Positions 11,731-20,828 of a stretch of DNA of 64,000 nucleotides are shown here, piece after piece. The notes beneath the pieces are model-generated. The model did not search any database and had not been told where the DNA came from. It worked only from the letters and a program-made list of their open reading frames with translations. Source of the stretch: Ramlibacter terrae (GTDB lineage Bacteria; Pseudomonadota; Gammaproteobacteria; Burkholderiales; Burkholderiaceae_C); contig CP053418.1 of NCBI GenBank assembly GCA_013127575.1, positions 1,364,001 through 1,428,000 of the forward strand. Reading direction: 5' to 3'. Position numbers and translations under genes: made by a program. The number at the start of each line of letters is the position of its first letter. Position 1 is the stretch's first letter.

Positions 11731-12630
11731 ATGCCCAACGCCCCCTCGCCCCGTCCCTCGAAGACGAGGTCGCACCGGACACCGCCGCCTTCTACCGCCG
11801 GGCACTGCAGGCGCTGGCGGACGCCGGCATCGACTTCTGGTCGGCGGGGCGTTCGCGCACGCCTGCTTCACCGGCATCCGCCGGTCGACCAAGGACCTCG
11901 ACCTGTTCATCCGGCGCGAGGACTACGACCGGGTCGCCGCCATCGCCGTGGCGGCCGGCTGGCGCGCCGAACTCACCTACCCGCACTGGCTGGCCAAGGT
12001 GTACGCGGGCGAAGACTTCATCGACCTCATCTTCAACTCGGGCAACGGCCTCACGCCGGTGGACGACCGCTGGTTCGTCGGCAACGCCGAGGCGGTGGTG
12101 TTGGGCGTGCCGGTGAAGGTGGTCAACCCGGAAGACGGGCTGCTGTCGAAGGCTTTCATCATGGAGCGCGAGCGCTTCGACGGCGCCGACATCGCGCACC
12201 TGCTGCAGGCCAACGCCGAGCAGCTCGACTGGAAAGGGCTGGTCGAACGTTTCGGCGCGCACTGGCGCGTGCTGCTCGCGCACCTCACGCTGTTCGGCTT
12301 CGTCTATCCCGGCGAGCGGCACCGCATCCCGGCCGGGTGATGGACAAGCTGGTGTCGCGCCTCGGCGCCGAAACCCGCCTGCCGCCGCCGGCCGACCCGC
12401 ACATCTGCGCCGGCACGCTGCTGTCGCGCGAGCAGTACCTGCACGACGTGGAACGGCTGGGCTACGTCGACGGCCGTCTGACGACGGCCAGCACGATGAC
12501 GCCGGACGACGTCGCGGTGTGGACCGAAGCGATCCCGGCACGGCAGGCGGAGGCGGAAGGCGAAGAAACGGTGGCGCACACCGGCGCGGGGCTTGGCACA
12601 ATGGTTGCTGGCCATCCCTCCACACCATGA
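11731..12630 (+). CDS. Nucleotidyltransferase-fold protein
   Basis: About 300-residue protein with the polymerase-beta-like nucleotidyltransferase signature: [25 protein letters not shown], where the GG and the DLDLF acidic pair are the metal/NTP-binding elements. A conserved [29 protein letters not shown] segment follows, as in uncharacterised Burkholderiales homologues. Breaks near 11757 (lost C), 11837 (TTCCTGG lost a C, directly in the GG motif) and 12335 (CCAGGG lost an A). Its stop overlaps the nadE start (TGA/ATG), so the two are translationally coupled. Target is unknown; no toxin-like partner of the AbiE type is next to it. Confidence 0.7.
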   Translation: MPNAPSPRPSKTRSHRTPPPSTAGHCRRWRTPASTSGRRGVRARLLHRHPPVDQGPRPVHPARGLRPGRRHRRGGRLARRTHLPALAGQGVRGRRLHRPHLQLGQRPHAGGRPLVRRQRRGGGVGRAGEGGQPGRRAAVEGFHHGARALRRRRHRAPAAGQRRAARLERAGRTFRRALARAARAPHAVRLRLSRRAAPHPGRVMDKLVSRLGAETRLPPPADPHICAGTLLSREQYLHDVERLGYVDGRLTTASTMTPDDVAVWTEAIPARQAEAEGEETVAHTGAGLGTMVAGHPSTP

Positions 12631-13448
12631 CCGAAGCCTTCAACGCCCAGTCCATCGCTGCCGAGCTCCTCGTCACCCCGCACTTCGACGCCGCCGCCGA
12701 AGCCGAGCGGCGCACCGCCTTCCGGCCGACTACCTCGTGGCCTCGGGCATGCGCACGCTGGTGCTGGGCATCAGCGGCGGCGTGGATTCGACCACCGCCG
12801 GCCGCCTGTGCCAGCTCGCCGTGGAGCGGGTGCGCGCCAACGGCGGCAGGCGCACTTCGTCGCCATGCGCCTGCCGCACGGGCAGCAGCGCGACGAGGCC
12901 GACGCGCAGCTCGCGCTGCGGTTCATCCGCGCCGACGAGGTGCAGACCACCGACATCAAGCCGGCTGCCGAAGGCATGCTGCAGGCGGTGCAGGCCGGCG
13001 GCCTGAAGTTCGACAACCCCGCGCACGCCGACTTCGTGTTCGGCAACATCAAGGCGCGGCAACGCATGATCGCGCAGTACGCCGTGGCCGGCGCGCTGCG
13101 CGGGCTGGTGGTCGGCACCGACCACGCGGCCGAAGCCGTCATGGGCTTCTTCACGAAGTTCGGCGACGGCGCCTGCGACATCGCGCCGCTGACCGGCTCG
13201 GTCAAGCGCCGCGCGTGCGCGCCGTGGCGGCGCACCTCGGCGCGCCGCAGGAACTGGTGCAGAAGGTGCCGACCGCCGACCTCGAAGAGCTGCGCCCGCA
13301 GCTGCCCGACGAGGCGGCGTATGGCGTCACCTACGGCGAGATCGACGACTTCCTCGAAGGCAAGCCGGTCTCGCAGCAGGTGTCGGACGTGATCCGCCGC
13401 TTCTACATGGCCAGCCGGCACAAGCGCGCCCTGCCGGTCCATCCCTGA
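12627..13448 (+). CDS. nadE: NAD+ synthase, ammonia-dependent
   Basis: Last step of NAD synthesis: amidation of nicotinate adenine dinucleotide. The ATP-pyrophosphatase P-loop is [15 protein letters not shown]; other conserved parts are [27 protein letters not shown] and the C-terminal [10 protein letters not shown]. About 273 residues, the length of the single-domain bacterial enzyme (no glutaminase domain). Breaks near 12723 (TTCCTGG lost a T), 12848 (CCAGG lost a C) and 13217. An essential gene being 'broken' three times is strong evidence that these breaks are not biological. Confidence 0.92.
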   Translation: MTEAFNAQSIAAELLVTPHFDAAAEAERRTAFRPTTSWPRACARWCWASAAAWIRPPPAACASSPWSGCAPTAAGALRRHAPAARAAARRGRRAARAAVHPRRRGADHRHQAGCRRHAAGGAGRRPEVRQPRARRLRVRQHQGAATHDRAVRRGRRAARAGGRHRPRGRSRHGLLHEVRRRRLRHRAADRLGQAPRVRAVAAHLGAPQELVQKVPTADLEELRPQLPDEAAYGVTYGEIDDFLEGKPVSQQVSDVIRRFYMASRHKRALPVHP

Positions 13449-14349
13449 TCACGCGGGGCCGACAGCCCCCATCACGCCCTTCGCCACCAGCGCCCGCCAG
13501 GCCGAGGGCGTGTGGCCCACGCTGCGGCTGAAGAACTTGCTGAAGTAGGCAGCGTCGTCGTAGCCCAGTTGCGCCGCGATCTCGGTGACCGGCATGGGCG
13601 TGTACGCCAGCAGGCGGCGCGCTTCCAGCAGCACGCGCTCGTGCAGCAACTGCAGGGCCGACTGGCGCGCCACGTTGCGGCAGGTGCGGCTCAGGTGGTC
13701 GGCCGTCACGCCGAGCGCATCGGCGTAGAAGGCCAGCGGCCGGTGGGCGCGGAAGTGCTGCTCCACCGGGGCTGCATAGCGCTGCACCAGCGTGTCGCGC
13801 GCGCCTTGCAGGCGTTCGCGTTCGAACTGTTCGCCGCGCAAGCGCAGCATCTGCACGGCCAGCAGCGTGGCGCAGGCGAGCAGGGCATGCGCGCGGCCGG
13901 CCTGCTGCGCGCGGAATTCGGCGGCGAGCCGCGCGAAGAGGCCGGCGCAATCCGCCGCCACGTCGTCACCCATCGCCGAGAGCACGAACGAGGCGCCGAG
14001 TTCGCCGGCCAGCTGCGATCCCCCGAGCAACTGCCGCAACGTGGCCGAGGGCAGCGTCACTGGTCGCCCACGGCGTCGCGCGTGTACGTGAAGCCGTGCA
14101 CCGAGCCGGGCGGGACCATCAGCAGCGCCGGCGCGTTCGCCTCGAAGCCGCGGCCGTCGATCGTGCCGCGCACGCTGCCTTGCCGCAGCAGCTGGAACTG
14201 GTGCAGCCCGTCGTGGCGGTGCGCCGGAATCGTCCAGTCCATCTCCTCGCCGCGCACCGCCACCGACTCGTAGTGCAGGCAGTCGTCCGGCTGCTCGTGC
14301 CGCACCTCGCGGAAGGGGACCAGCAGCAGGGGGCGGGCGCGGCTTTCAT
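13449..14349 (-). CDS. AraC-family transcriptional regulator with cupin sensor domain
   Basis: The N-terminal half is a cupin-type ligand-binding domain (PAHRHDGLHQFQLL, PPGSVHGFTYT); the C-terminal half is the double helix-turn-helix DNA-binding domain (LGVTADHLSRTCRNVARQSALQLLHERVLLEARRLLAYT, ending GYDDAAYFSKFFSRSVGHTPSAWR). HpaA/PobR-like regulators of aromatic acid genes have this layout. Breaks at about 14058 (CACCTGG lost a C, minus-strand gene) and near 14330. It stands divergently from a Bug receptor gene, its probable target; the effector is unknown. Confidence 0.85.
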
Positions 14350-14367
14350 GGCCGCATTCTGGCCGAT

Positions 14368-14384
14368 GCCGGAAAAGTACCGGC
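14368..14384. promoter_or_regulatory. Inverted repeat in AraC/Bug intergenic region
   Basis: GCCGG-AAAAGTA-CCGGC forms a perfect 5-bp dyad 18 bases upstream of the AraC-type start and about 90 bases before the Bug receptor start. It could be an operator or a promoter-proximal hairpin; AraC proteins usually prefer direct repeats, so the assignment is weak. Confidence 0.3.
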
Positions 14385-14473
14385 GACCGTGTGTTTCGTC
14401 CATTCCGCGAGCGGGGCCCCGGGCGCACCATCGCGGTTCACCATAGCGGGCCGCCGAGCCCGGGGAGACAAGC

Positions 14474-15451
14474 ATGGACCGCAGACATTTCCTGCAGGGC
14501 GGCGCCGCCCTGGCGACGCTGGGCGCGCTCCCGGCGGCCCGTGCCCGGGCGGGCGGCAACGCCTTCATCGTGTCGGGCTTCCCGGCCGGCGGCATGGGCG
14601 ACCACGTGGCGCGTCCGCTGGCGGACAAGCTGCGCGGCAAGTACGCAAGCACGGTGGTGGTGGAATCGCGCGTGGGCGCCGGCGGACGCATCGCGGTGGA
14701 GCACGTCCGGCGCGCGGCCGCCGACGGCCTGACCATCCTGCAGATTCCGAGCGGCGTGATGACGCTCTATCCGCACACGTACCGGAAGCTCTCGTACGAC
14801 CCGCTCGCGGACTTCATTCCCGTCACCGGGACCGTCACCTATTCGTTCGTGCTGACCGCGGGCCCTGGCCTGCCGGCCGAAGTGAAGACGCTGCCGGACT
14901 ACCTGCGCTGGGCCAAGGCGAACCCGAAGCAGGCCAGCTACGGCGTGCCCGCCAATGGTTCGGCGCTGCATTTCGTCGGGATGATGCTGGAGAAGGCGAG
15001 CGGCACCGACCTGCAGGCGGTGGCGTACAAGGGCGGCGCGCCTTTGCTGAACGACGTGCTGGGCGGGCAGGTGCCGGTCAGCATCAGCGTGCTGGGCGAG
15101 GTGCTGCCGCACATCAAGGCAGGCAAGCTGCGCGGGCTGGCCGTGTCGAGCGCGCAGCGCTCGCCCTTCCTGCCCGACGTGCCGACCTTCGTCGAGCAGG
15201 GCTACAAGGACATCGCCGTGCAGGAATACCTCGGCTGGTTCGTGCCGGCCCGTACGCCGCCGGAGACGGTCGCGCGCCTGAACGCGCTGGTGCGCGAGGG
15301 ACTGCAATCGCCCGAGTACGTGGACGCCCCGGCCAAGAGCGGCCTGCAACCCGCGCACCACGCGCCGGACGAATTCGCGCGGCTGGTCCGGGCCGACCAT
15401 GCCCGCTGGCAGGGCATCGTCAAGGCCAGCGGCTTCGCGGCGGAGGAATAG
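14474..15451 (+). CDS. Bug-family (TctC-like) periplasmic solute receptor
   Basis: Uninterrupted 325-residue receptor. Tat-like signal MDRRHFLQGGAALATLG, then family core: SGFPAGGMGDHVARPLADKL, ESRVGAGGRIAVEHV, ADGLTIL, AYKGGAPLLNDVLGGQVPVSI and a VPTFVEQGY motif. GGGGAGA lies 9 bases before the ATG. It is followed after 2 bases by a thiamine-diphosphate enzyme and then by a GlcG-like gene, suggesting uptake of the 2-oxo or hydroxy acid handled by that enzyme (inference). Confidence 0.92.
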   Translation: MDRRHFLQGGAALATLGALPAARARAGGNAFIVSGFPAGGMGDHVARPLADKLRGKYASTVVVESRVGAGGRIAVEHVRRAAADGLTILQIPSGVMTLYPHTYRKLSYDPLADFIPVTGTVTYSFVLTAGPGLPAEVKTLPDYLRWAKANPKQASYGVPANGSALHFVGMMLEKASGTDLQAVAYKGGAPLLNDVLGGQVPVSISVLGEVLPHIKAGKLRGLAVSSAQRSPFLPDVPTFVEQGYKDIAVQEYLGWFVPARTPPETVARLNALVREGLQSPEYVDAPAKSGLQPAHHAPDEFARLVRADHARWQGIVKASGFAAEE

Positions 15452-15453
15452 CC

Positions 15454-17174
15454 TTGGCCTTGCAAGTGACGGGCGCCGAGGCGCTGGTGCGGGTGCTGCT
15501 GGCCGAACAGGTCGGGCAGGTCTTCGGCCTGGTCGGCGGCAAGCTCGGCCCCCTGCTGCACGCGATTTCGCAGCGGCCGGAACTGCGCTTCCTCGGCGTC
15601 CGCCACGAGGCGACCGGTCCGATGATGGCGGCCGCAGCGTACGCCGGCAGCGGCCGGATGGCGGTGGCGCTCGGCGAGATGGGGCCGGGCGGCCTCAACC
15701 TCGCGTCGGGCCTCGGCACCGCGTTCAACAACAACCTGCCGCTGCTGGCGATCACGACCAACCAGCATCGCGCGGCCGCCTATCCGCACGGCGGCATGTT
15801 CATGGACCTCGACACGGTGGCAGTGACGAAGCCGATCACCAAGTGGAACGCCGTCGTGCACGACGCGCACCGCATCCCGGAGTTGGCGCGGCGCGCCTTC
15901 CGTGAAGCGCTCGGTGGGCGGCCCGGGCCGGTGCACCTCGACATCCCGCAGGACGTGCTGTCGCAGGTGTGCAGCTTCGCCGACGACGAGTTCGCCATCG
16001 CGCCCGCGCGTTACCGGTCCACGGGACGCGTGCGGCCCGACGCCGACGGCGTTGCGCAGGCGATCGCCTTGCTGCGCACCGCGCGGCGGCCTCTGGTGGT
16101 CGCCGGTGGCGGCGTGGTGGCGAGCGGCGCCGCCGGCCGCGTGCGCGAACTGGCGCGCCGGCTGCATGCGCCGGTCGTGCCGACGCAGATGGCGCTCGGC
16201 GTCGTCGCTTCGGACAGCGGGCACTTCATCGGCCATGGCGGCCTGATCGCCGGCGAGGCGGTGCGCAGCGCGTTCGAACGCGCCGACGTGATCGTGGCGC
16301 TGGGCTGCCGCTGGTCGTCGTGGATGTGGGACGAGCGCGGCCCGTTCGCGCGCCGCTCGCATCGCACGATCAGCATCAACACCGATCCTTCGGCGCTGGG
16401 GCAACCCGCGCTGCACGAAGTCGCGCTACAGGCCGATGCCGGCGCCGCGCTCGACGACCTGCTGGCGGCGTGGCACGACCGCGTCGCATCGCAGGTGGAG
16501 CCGGGCTGGCTGGCGGCCGCGCGCGAGGTGCGCAGCCAGTACCAGCGCAAGCTCGACGGGCTGGCCGCGGAAGAGGGCGAGGTGATGCACCCGGCGCGGC
16601 TCGCGCGCGAAGTCGCGCTGGCGTTGCCCCCGAAGCGTTGGCGGTCTACGACGGCGGCCACACCAGTTTCTGGAGCAACGACTTCACGCCGGTGGCCGAC
16701 GTGCGCACGCGCTTCCACGAGCCCGGCATGTGCCACACGGGCTTCGGCCTGGCGTACGCCATCGCACTGCAGGCGCAGAACCCGGGCCGCGCGGTGGTGA
16801 ACATCACCGGGGACGGCTCGTTCGGCTTCACGCTGAACGAGCTCGACACCGCGCGCCGCTACCGGCTGCCGGTGTTGACGGTGATCCACAACAACCAGGC
16901 ACGGGGCATCATCCGCGCCGGCCAGCGGGCGTCCATGGATTTCGAACTCGGCACGGCGCTGGAAGAGACCGACTACGCCGCGATCGCGCGCGGCTTCGGC
17001 TGCCACGGCGAGTTGGTCACGCGCGCCGAGGAGGTCGGGCCTGCGATGCGCCGCGCGCTCGCGTCCGGCCTGCCGGCGGTGCTGGACTGCCGCACGCGCT
17101 TCGTGCCGCATCCGGCGGCGCCGCTGTTCGGCAGCATGAACCGCTACGGCTTCGGCGCGCTCGCCGGGGTTTAA
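15454..17174 (+). CDS. Thiamine-diphosphate enzyme (acetolactate synthase-like)
   Basis: Three-domain ThDP enzyme of about 573 residues. N-terminal PYR domain (GAEALVRVLLAEQVGQVFGL, EATGPMMAAAAYAGSGR; the catalytic Glu lies in VRHEATGP), central FAD/dehydrogenase-fold domain, and C-terminal PP domain with the GDGSFGF...NN motif (ITGDGSFGFTLNELD, then IHNNQARG). One break near 16627 in a run of C. Start taken as TTG at 15454 because GGAGG at 15442-15446 is well placed and no ATG or GTG fits as well. It could be a decarboxylase or carboligase; sequence alone does not decide. Confidence 0.85.
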
Positions 17175-17211
17175 TGCGGACCTGGATTTCGAACCAAGAA
17201 GGAAGCAAAGC

Positions 17212-17634
17212 ATGTCCCTCACGCTGCAGCAAGCCAGCGCCATCCTCACCGCCGCCCTCGCGAAGTCGAAGGAAGCGGGCTACGCGCCCATGGGCATCGC
17301 CGTGCTCGACGCGGCAGGCCACCTGAAGGCGTTCGTCAGCGAAGACGGCGCCAGCATGTTCCGCTTCGACATCGCCCGCGGCAAGGCGTGGGGCGCGGTC
17401 GGCATGGGCGTGTCCAGCCGGGTGCTGGGCGAGCGCGCCAAAGGCAACCCGAACTTCTTCGTGTCGCTGGCTTCCGCGTCGGAGGGCAAGTTCCTCCCGC
17501 AAACCGGCGCGGTGCTCATCAAGGACGCCGACGGCACGCTGCTGGGCGCGGTGGGCGCGAGCGGCGGCACGGGCGACGAGGACGAGGCGATCTGCATCGC
17601 GGGGGTGGAGGCGGCGGGTCTGGTGGTGGGGTAA
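17212..17634 (+). CDS. GlcG/HbpS family protein (DUF336)
   Basis: 140-residue single-domain protein of the heme-binding HbpS/GlcG family: GYAPMGIAVLDAAGHLKAFV near the start and GAVGASGGTGDEDEAICIAG near the end are the diagnostic segments. No signal peptide, so cytoplasmic as encoded. Members sit beside glycolate, diol and aromatic-acid genes; some bind heme, many have no known activity. It begins 37 bases after the ThDP enzyme with an AAGGAAG ribosome-binding site and is probably in the same operon. Confidence 0.85.
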   Translation: MSLTLQQASAILTAALAKSKEAGYAPMGIAVLDAAGHLKAFVSEDGASMFRFDIARGKAWGAVGMGVSSRVLGERAKGNPNFFVSLASASEGKFLPQTGAVLIKDADGTLLGAVGASGGTGDEDEAICIAGVEAAGLVVG

Positions 17635-17688
17635 TTTCGTGGCGGAGCGCCTGCGGCGGGCTGAGCGCAGAAACGGTTCAGCATGCCT

Positions 17689-17767
17689 GTCATTGCGGGC
17701 TTGACCCGCAAGCCATGCTGCTGTCACACCACCGCAGCTTGGATCCCGGCTCAAGGCCGGGATGACA
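17689..17767. repeat. Dispersed intergenic palindromic repeat, copy 2
   Basis: GTCATTGCGGGCTTGACCCGC module, then CTGTCACACC and a perfect stem ATCCCGGC-TCAAG-GCCGGGAT (17743-17763) and GATGACA. Organisation is the same as copy 1 at 8279, with the intervening bases also partly conserved. It lies between two convergent genes (GlcG-like forward, LysR-type reverse). Confidence 0.8.
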
Positions 17768-17820
17768 GTCCGCCACCGGGAGTTTCTGCGTTCAGCCCGC
17801 CGGAGGCGCCGGCCCAACGA

Positions 17821-18742
17821 TCACGGCAACCCGGCATCCGCATCCCTTCGGTTCACCGCATGGAACACGCCCCGCAGCCAGCGGTTCGCGGGGTCGTCCT
17901 GCATCCTGCGGTGCCAGTACTGCTGCACGTGGATCTGCGGCGGGCGGAACGGCAGTTCGATGTGCTTGAGCCGCACGTGCCGGCCCACCACGGTGGCGAT
18001 GTCGTCGGGCACCGTCGCCACCAGGTCGCTGCCGGGCAGCAGCGCCAGCAGGCTCATGAAGTGCGAGAGCTCCAGCGTCACATGCCGCTGCCAGCCCTTG
18101 TCCTCCAGCACGCGGTCCAGCAGGTGCTCGCGGCCGTCGGGCCGCACCACGATGTGCCGCGCCGCCGGTACTGCTTGACCGTGAGCTTCGCGCCGATGGC
18201 CGCGTTGTCGGCACACGCGATGCACGCGTACGACGTCTTGAACAAGCCCTGCTGGTAGAAGCCCGCCTTCTGCAGGTCGGGAAAGAAGCCCACCGCCAGG
18301 TCCGCCTCACCCGATTCGAGCGCTTCGGCGGCGGCCGTGCGCGGCTTGGCCACCGCCTGCAGCCGGATGTTCGGCGCCTCCATCCGCAGCCGCCGCAGCA
18401 CGCCGGGCAGGAAGGCGACCTCGCCGATGTCGGGCGTGAGGATGGTGAAGCTGCGGTCGGCGTCTGCCGGCATGAATGCCGCGGGCTGCAGCACCTCGTT
18501 GGCGATCGTCTCCACCACCCGCCGCACGGCGGGCGCCAGCGCCAGCGCGCGCGGGGTCGGCTCCATCTGCGCGCCGGTGCGCACGAACAGCGCGTCGTCG
18601 AACAGCAACCGAAGGCGTGCCAGCGCGGCGCTCGTGGCCGGCTGGCTCAGGCCCACCGCTTCGGCGGTGCGGCTCACGCTGCGGTGCTGGCCATCGCGTC
18701 GAAGATCACCAGCAGGTTGAGGTCGACGCCGCGAATATCCAT
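17821..18742 (-). CDS. LysR-family transcriptional regulator (NodD/LinR-like)
   Basis: DNA-binding N-terminus MDIRGVDLNLLVIFDAM followed by the winged-helix stretch SRTAEAVGLSQPATSAALARLR, then an effector domain (LDLAVGFFPDLQ-like core GEADLAVGFFPDL; MSLLALLPGSDLVATVP). The 'DLNLL' start and the effector pattern resemble NodD/NahR/LinR-type regulators of aromatic-compound genes. Breaks at about 18690 and 18165 (CCAGG lost an A). It is divergent from the Bug receptor of the catabolic cluster; a fitting operator lies between them. Confidence 0.88.
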
Positions 18743-18752
18743 GGCGTGGATT

Positions 18753-18771
18753 CTATGTATCCACCGCATAG
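18753..18771. promoter_or_regulatory. LysR-type operator (T-N11-A dyad)
   Basis: CTATG-N9-CATAG is a perfect inverted repeat centred between the divergent LysR gene and the Bug receptor; within it T(18756)-N11-A(18768) matches the consensus LysR box. It is 11 bases from the regulator start and about 50 from the receptor start, the usual place for autoregulation plus activation. The binding itself is inferred. Confidence 0.6.
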
Positions 18772-18822
18772 CCTGTACAGATAGGCCCGGCCTGCCTAGC
18801 ATGCGCGGACAAGGAGACAAGC

Positions 18823-19803
18823 ATGCAACGCAGAACCCTCGTGCGCGCCGCCGCACTCGCGCCGCTGGCCGCCCTCTCGGCCCGGGCCTTCTCCCAGCCC
18901 GCCGGCTGGCCGCAGCGCCCCGTCAAGTTCATCCTCTCGCAGCCGGCCGGCTCGGGCCCCGACATCCTGGCGCGCTACGTCGCCGACCAGCTCGGGCGCA
19001 TCTGGAACCAACCGGTGGTGGTCGACAACCGCCCCGGCGGCCAGAACGTGATCGGCGCGCAGGCCGCCGCCCGCTCGGCGCCCGACGGCTACACGTTCTA
19101 CTACGCCACCACGGCCGCGATGGTGACCAACGTGCACACCTTCAAGGCGCTGCCCTACGACCCGCAGAAGGACTTCGTGCCGGTGCGGCTGGTCGGGCGC
19201 AGCCCCTTCGTGATCGCGGCGGCCGCCAACTTCGCGGTGAAGGACCTGGCCGAGGCGTTCGCCAAGGCCAAGGCCGCGCCGGGCACGGTCTCCATCGCCA
19301 CCGAGGGGCCCAAGACCTTCTCGGGCATGCTGGCCGACAGCGTCGCGCACATGGCCGGCGTGAAGCTCAACCACGTGCCGTACACCAAGGCCACCGATGC
19401 GCTGCAGGACGTGATCGGCGGCCGCGTGCAGCTGGTGTGCCTGCCCGATGCGGCGCTCACCGCGTACCTGAAGTCGGGGCAGATCCGCGCGCTGGCCACC
19501 AGCACCGCGCAGCGGCAGGCCGACATGCCCAGCGTGCCCGCGCTGGCCGAGACCTTCGCGGGCTTCGAGTACACCGGCTGGAACGGCGTGTTCGCGCCGG
19601 CCGGCACGCCCGCCGACATCGTGGCCCGCGTCAACCGCGACACGGAGACGGTGCTCGCGCAAGCCGACGTCGGCCAGCGCATGCAGACGCTGGGCTCGCT
19701 GCCCGAACGCAAGATGTCGGTGGCGGAGTTCGACACCTTCATGCGCGGCGAGCGCGAGCGCTGGGCCGGCGTGGTCAAGACGCTCGGCATCACGGCGGAC
19801 TGA
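18823..19803 (+). CDS. Bug-family (TctC-like) periplasmic solute receptor
   Basis: Uninterrupted 326-residue receptor: signal MQRRTLVRAAALAPLAALSA, then WPQRPVKFILSQPAGSGPDIL, DNRPGGQNVIGAQAAARSAP and HVPYTKATDALQDVIGGRVQ. Good ribosome-binding site (AAGGAGA) 9 bases upstream. First gene of the aromatic-type catabolic set; its stop overlaps the amidohydrolase ATG, so it probably captures the compound degraded by the following enzymes. Confidence 0.92.
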   Translation: MQRRTLVRAAALAPLAALSARAFSQPAGWPQRPVKFILSQPAGSGPDILARYVADQLGRIWNQPVVVDNRPGGQNVIGAQAAARSAPDGYTFYYATTAAMVTNVHTFKALPYDPQKDFVPVRLVGRSPFVIAAAANFAVKDLAEAFAKAKAAPGTVSIATEGPKTFSGMLADSVAHMAGVKLNHVPYTKATDALQDVIGGRVQLVCLPDAALTAYLKSGQIRALATSTAQRQADMPSVPALAETFAGFEYTGWNGVFAPAGTPADIVARVNRDTETVLAQADVGQRMQTLGSLPERKMSVAEFDTFMRGERERWAGVVKTLGITAD

Positions 19804-20828
19804 TGGCGTCCATGGTGGCCTGCGCCTGCGGCATCGACGTGCATGCGCACGTGATCCCGCACGACTTCCCCTCGTACATCGGCGCCAAGGCGCCGACCGA
19901 CTGGCCTTCGATGGCGCCGGCGCAGGCCTGCCATCGCAGCGTGATGATCGCGGGCAAGGTGTACCGCACCGTCAGCGACAAGTGCTGGGACACGGCCAAG
20001 CGGCTCGAAGACCTGCCCGGCATGGGCCCTGGGGCTGCAGGTGGTGTCGCCGATGCCGGAGCTGCTGTCGTACTGGATGCCCGCCGCCGACGCGCAGCAG
20101 TTGCAGCGCTACCTCAACGACCAGATCGCTGCGATGGTGGACGAGGGCGGCGGCAAGCTCGCCGGCCTCGGCGCCGTGCCGCTGCAGGACGTAGACCGGC
20201 GATCCGCGAACTCGAATACGTCGTGAAGACGCTCGGCTTCCCGGGCGTCGAGGTGGGCAGCAACATCAACGGCGTGCCGATCGGCGCGCCGCAATTCGAT
20301 CCGTTCTTCGAGGCCTGCGAAGCGCTGGGCGCCGCCGTGTTCGTGCACGCGATCCGCCCCGCCGGCATGGAGCGGCTGGTCGGCCCCGCGCCGCTGCAGC
20401 AGGTGATCGCCTATCCCGGCGACGTCGGCCTCGCCGCGGCATCGGTCATCACCAGCAACCTGATGGTGCGCCGGCCGAAGCTGCGCATCGCTTTCAGCCA
20501 CGGTGGCGGCACGCTCGGCCTGCTGCTGCCCCGCCTGCAGCAAGGCTGGGGCGTGTTCCCCGCGCTGCAGGAGAGCGTGAGCGAGGCGCCGGTGGCGCAG
20601 GCGCGCAAGCTGTTCTACGACACGCTGGTGTTCGATGCGCCCGCGCTGCGCTACCTCACCGAAACCTTCGGCAGCGACCAGCTGCTGGCCGGCACCGACT
20701 ATCCCTTCAACTTCCACGAGCGCAAGCCGGTGGAGCGCATCGAGGCCGCCGGCTTCGACGCCGACACCATCGCCCGCCTGGTCCATCGCAACGCCGAGCG
20801 CTTCCTCGGCCTGAAAGCCAACGCATGA
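19803..20828 (+). CDS. Amidohydrolase-2 family metal-dependent hydrolase/decarboxylase (ACMSD-like)
   Basis: TIM-barrel enzyme of the family that includes aminocarboxymuconate-semialdehyde and gamma-resorcylate decarboxylases. The N-terminal metal pair is IDVHAHVIP; later residues fit the fold (VFVHAIRP, IAFSHGGG, and the conserved LLAGTDYPF Asp near the end). About 342 residues. Breaks near 20030 (extra C at CCTGG) and 20196 (GACCTGG lost a T). Start overlaps the receptor's stop, and its own stop overlaps the dioxygenase start. Substrate is unknown; decarboxylation or hydrolysis of a carboxylated ring or ring-cleavage product is plausible. Confidence 0.83.
   Translation: MASMVACACGIDVHAHVIPHDFPSYIGAKAPTDWPSMAPAQACHRSVMIAGKVYRTVSDKCWDTAKRLEDLPGMGPGAAGGVADAGAAVVLDARRRRAAVAALPQRPDRCDGGRGRRQARRPRRRAAAGRRPAIRELEYVVKTLGFPGVEVGSNINGVPIGAPQFDPFFEACEALGAAVFVHAIRPAGMERLVGPAPLQQVIAYPGDVGLAAASVITSNLMVRRPKLRIAFSHGGGTLGLLLPRLQQGWGVFPALQESVSEAPVAQARKLFYDTLVFDAPALRYLTETFGSDQLLAGTDYPFNFHERKPVERIEAAGFDADTIARLVHRNAERFLGLKANA

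Noticed and set aside
15454..17174. ilvB-type acetohydroxyacid synthase for branched-chain amino acids
   Set aside because: No ilvN/ilvC neighbours, and the receptor and GlcG-like gene around it point to a catabolic unit; only the enzyme superfamily is assured.
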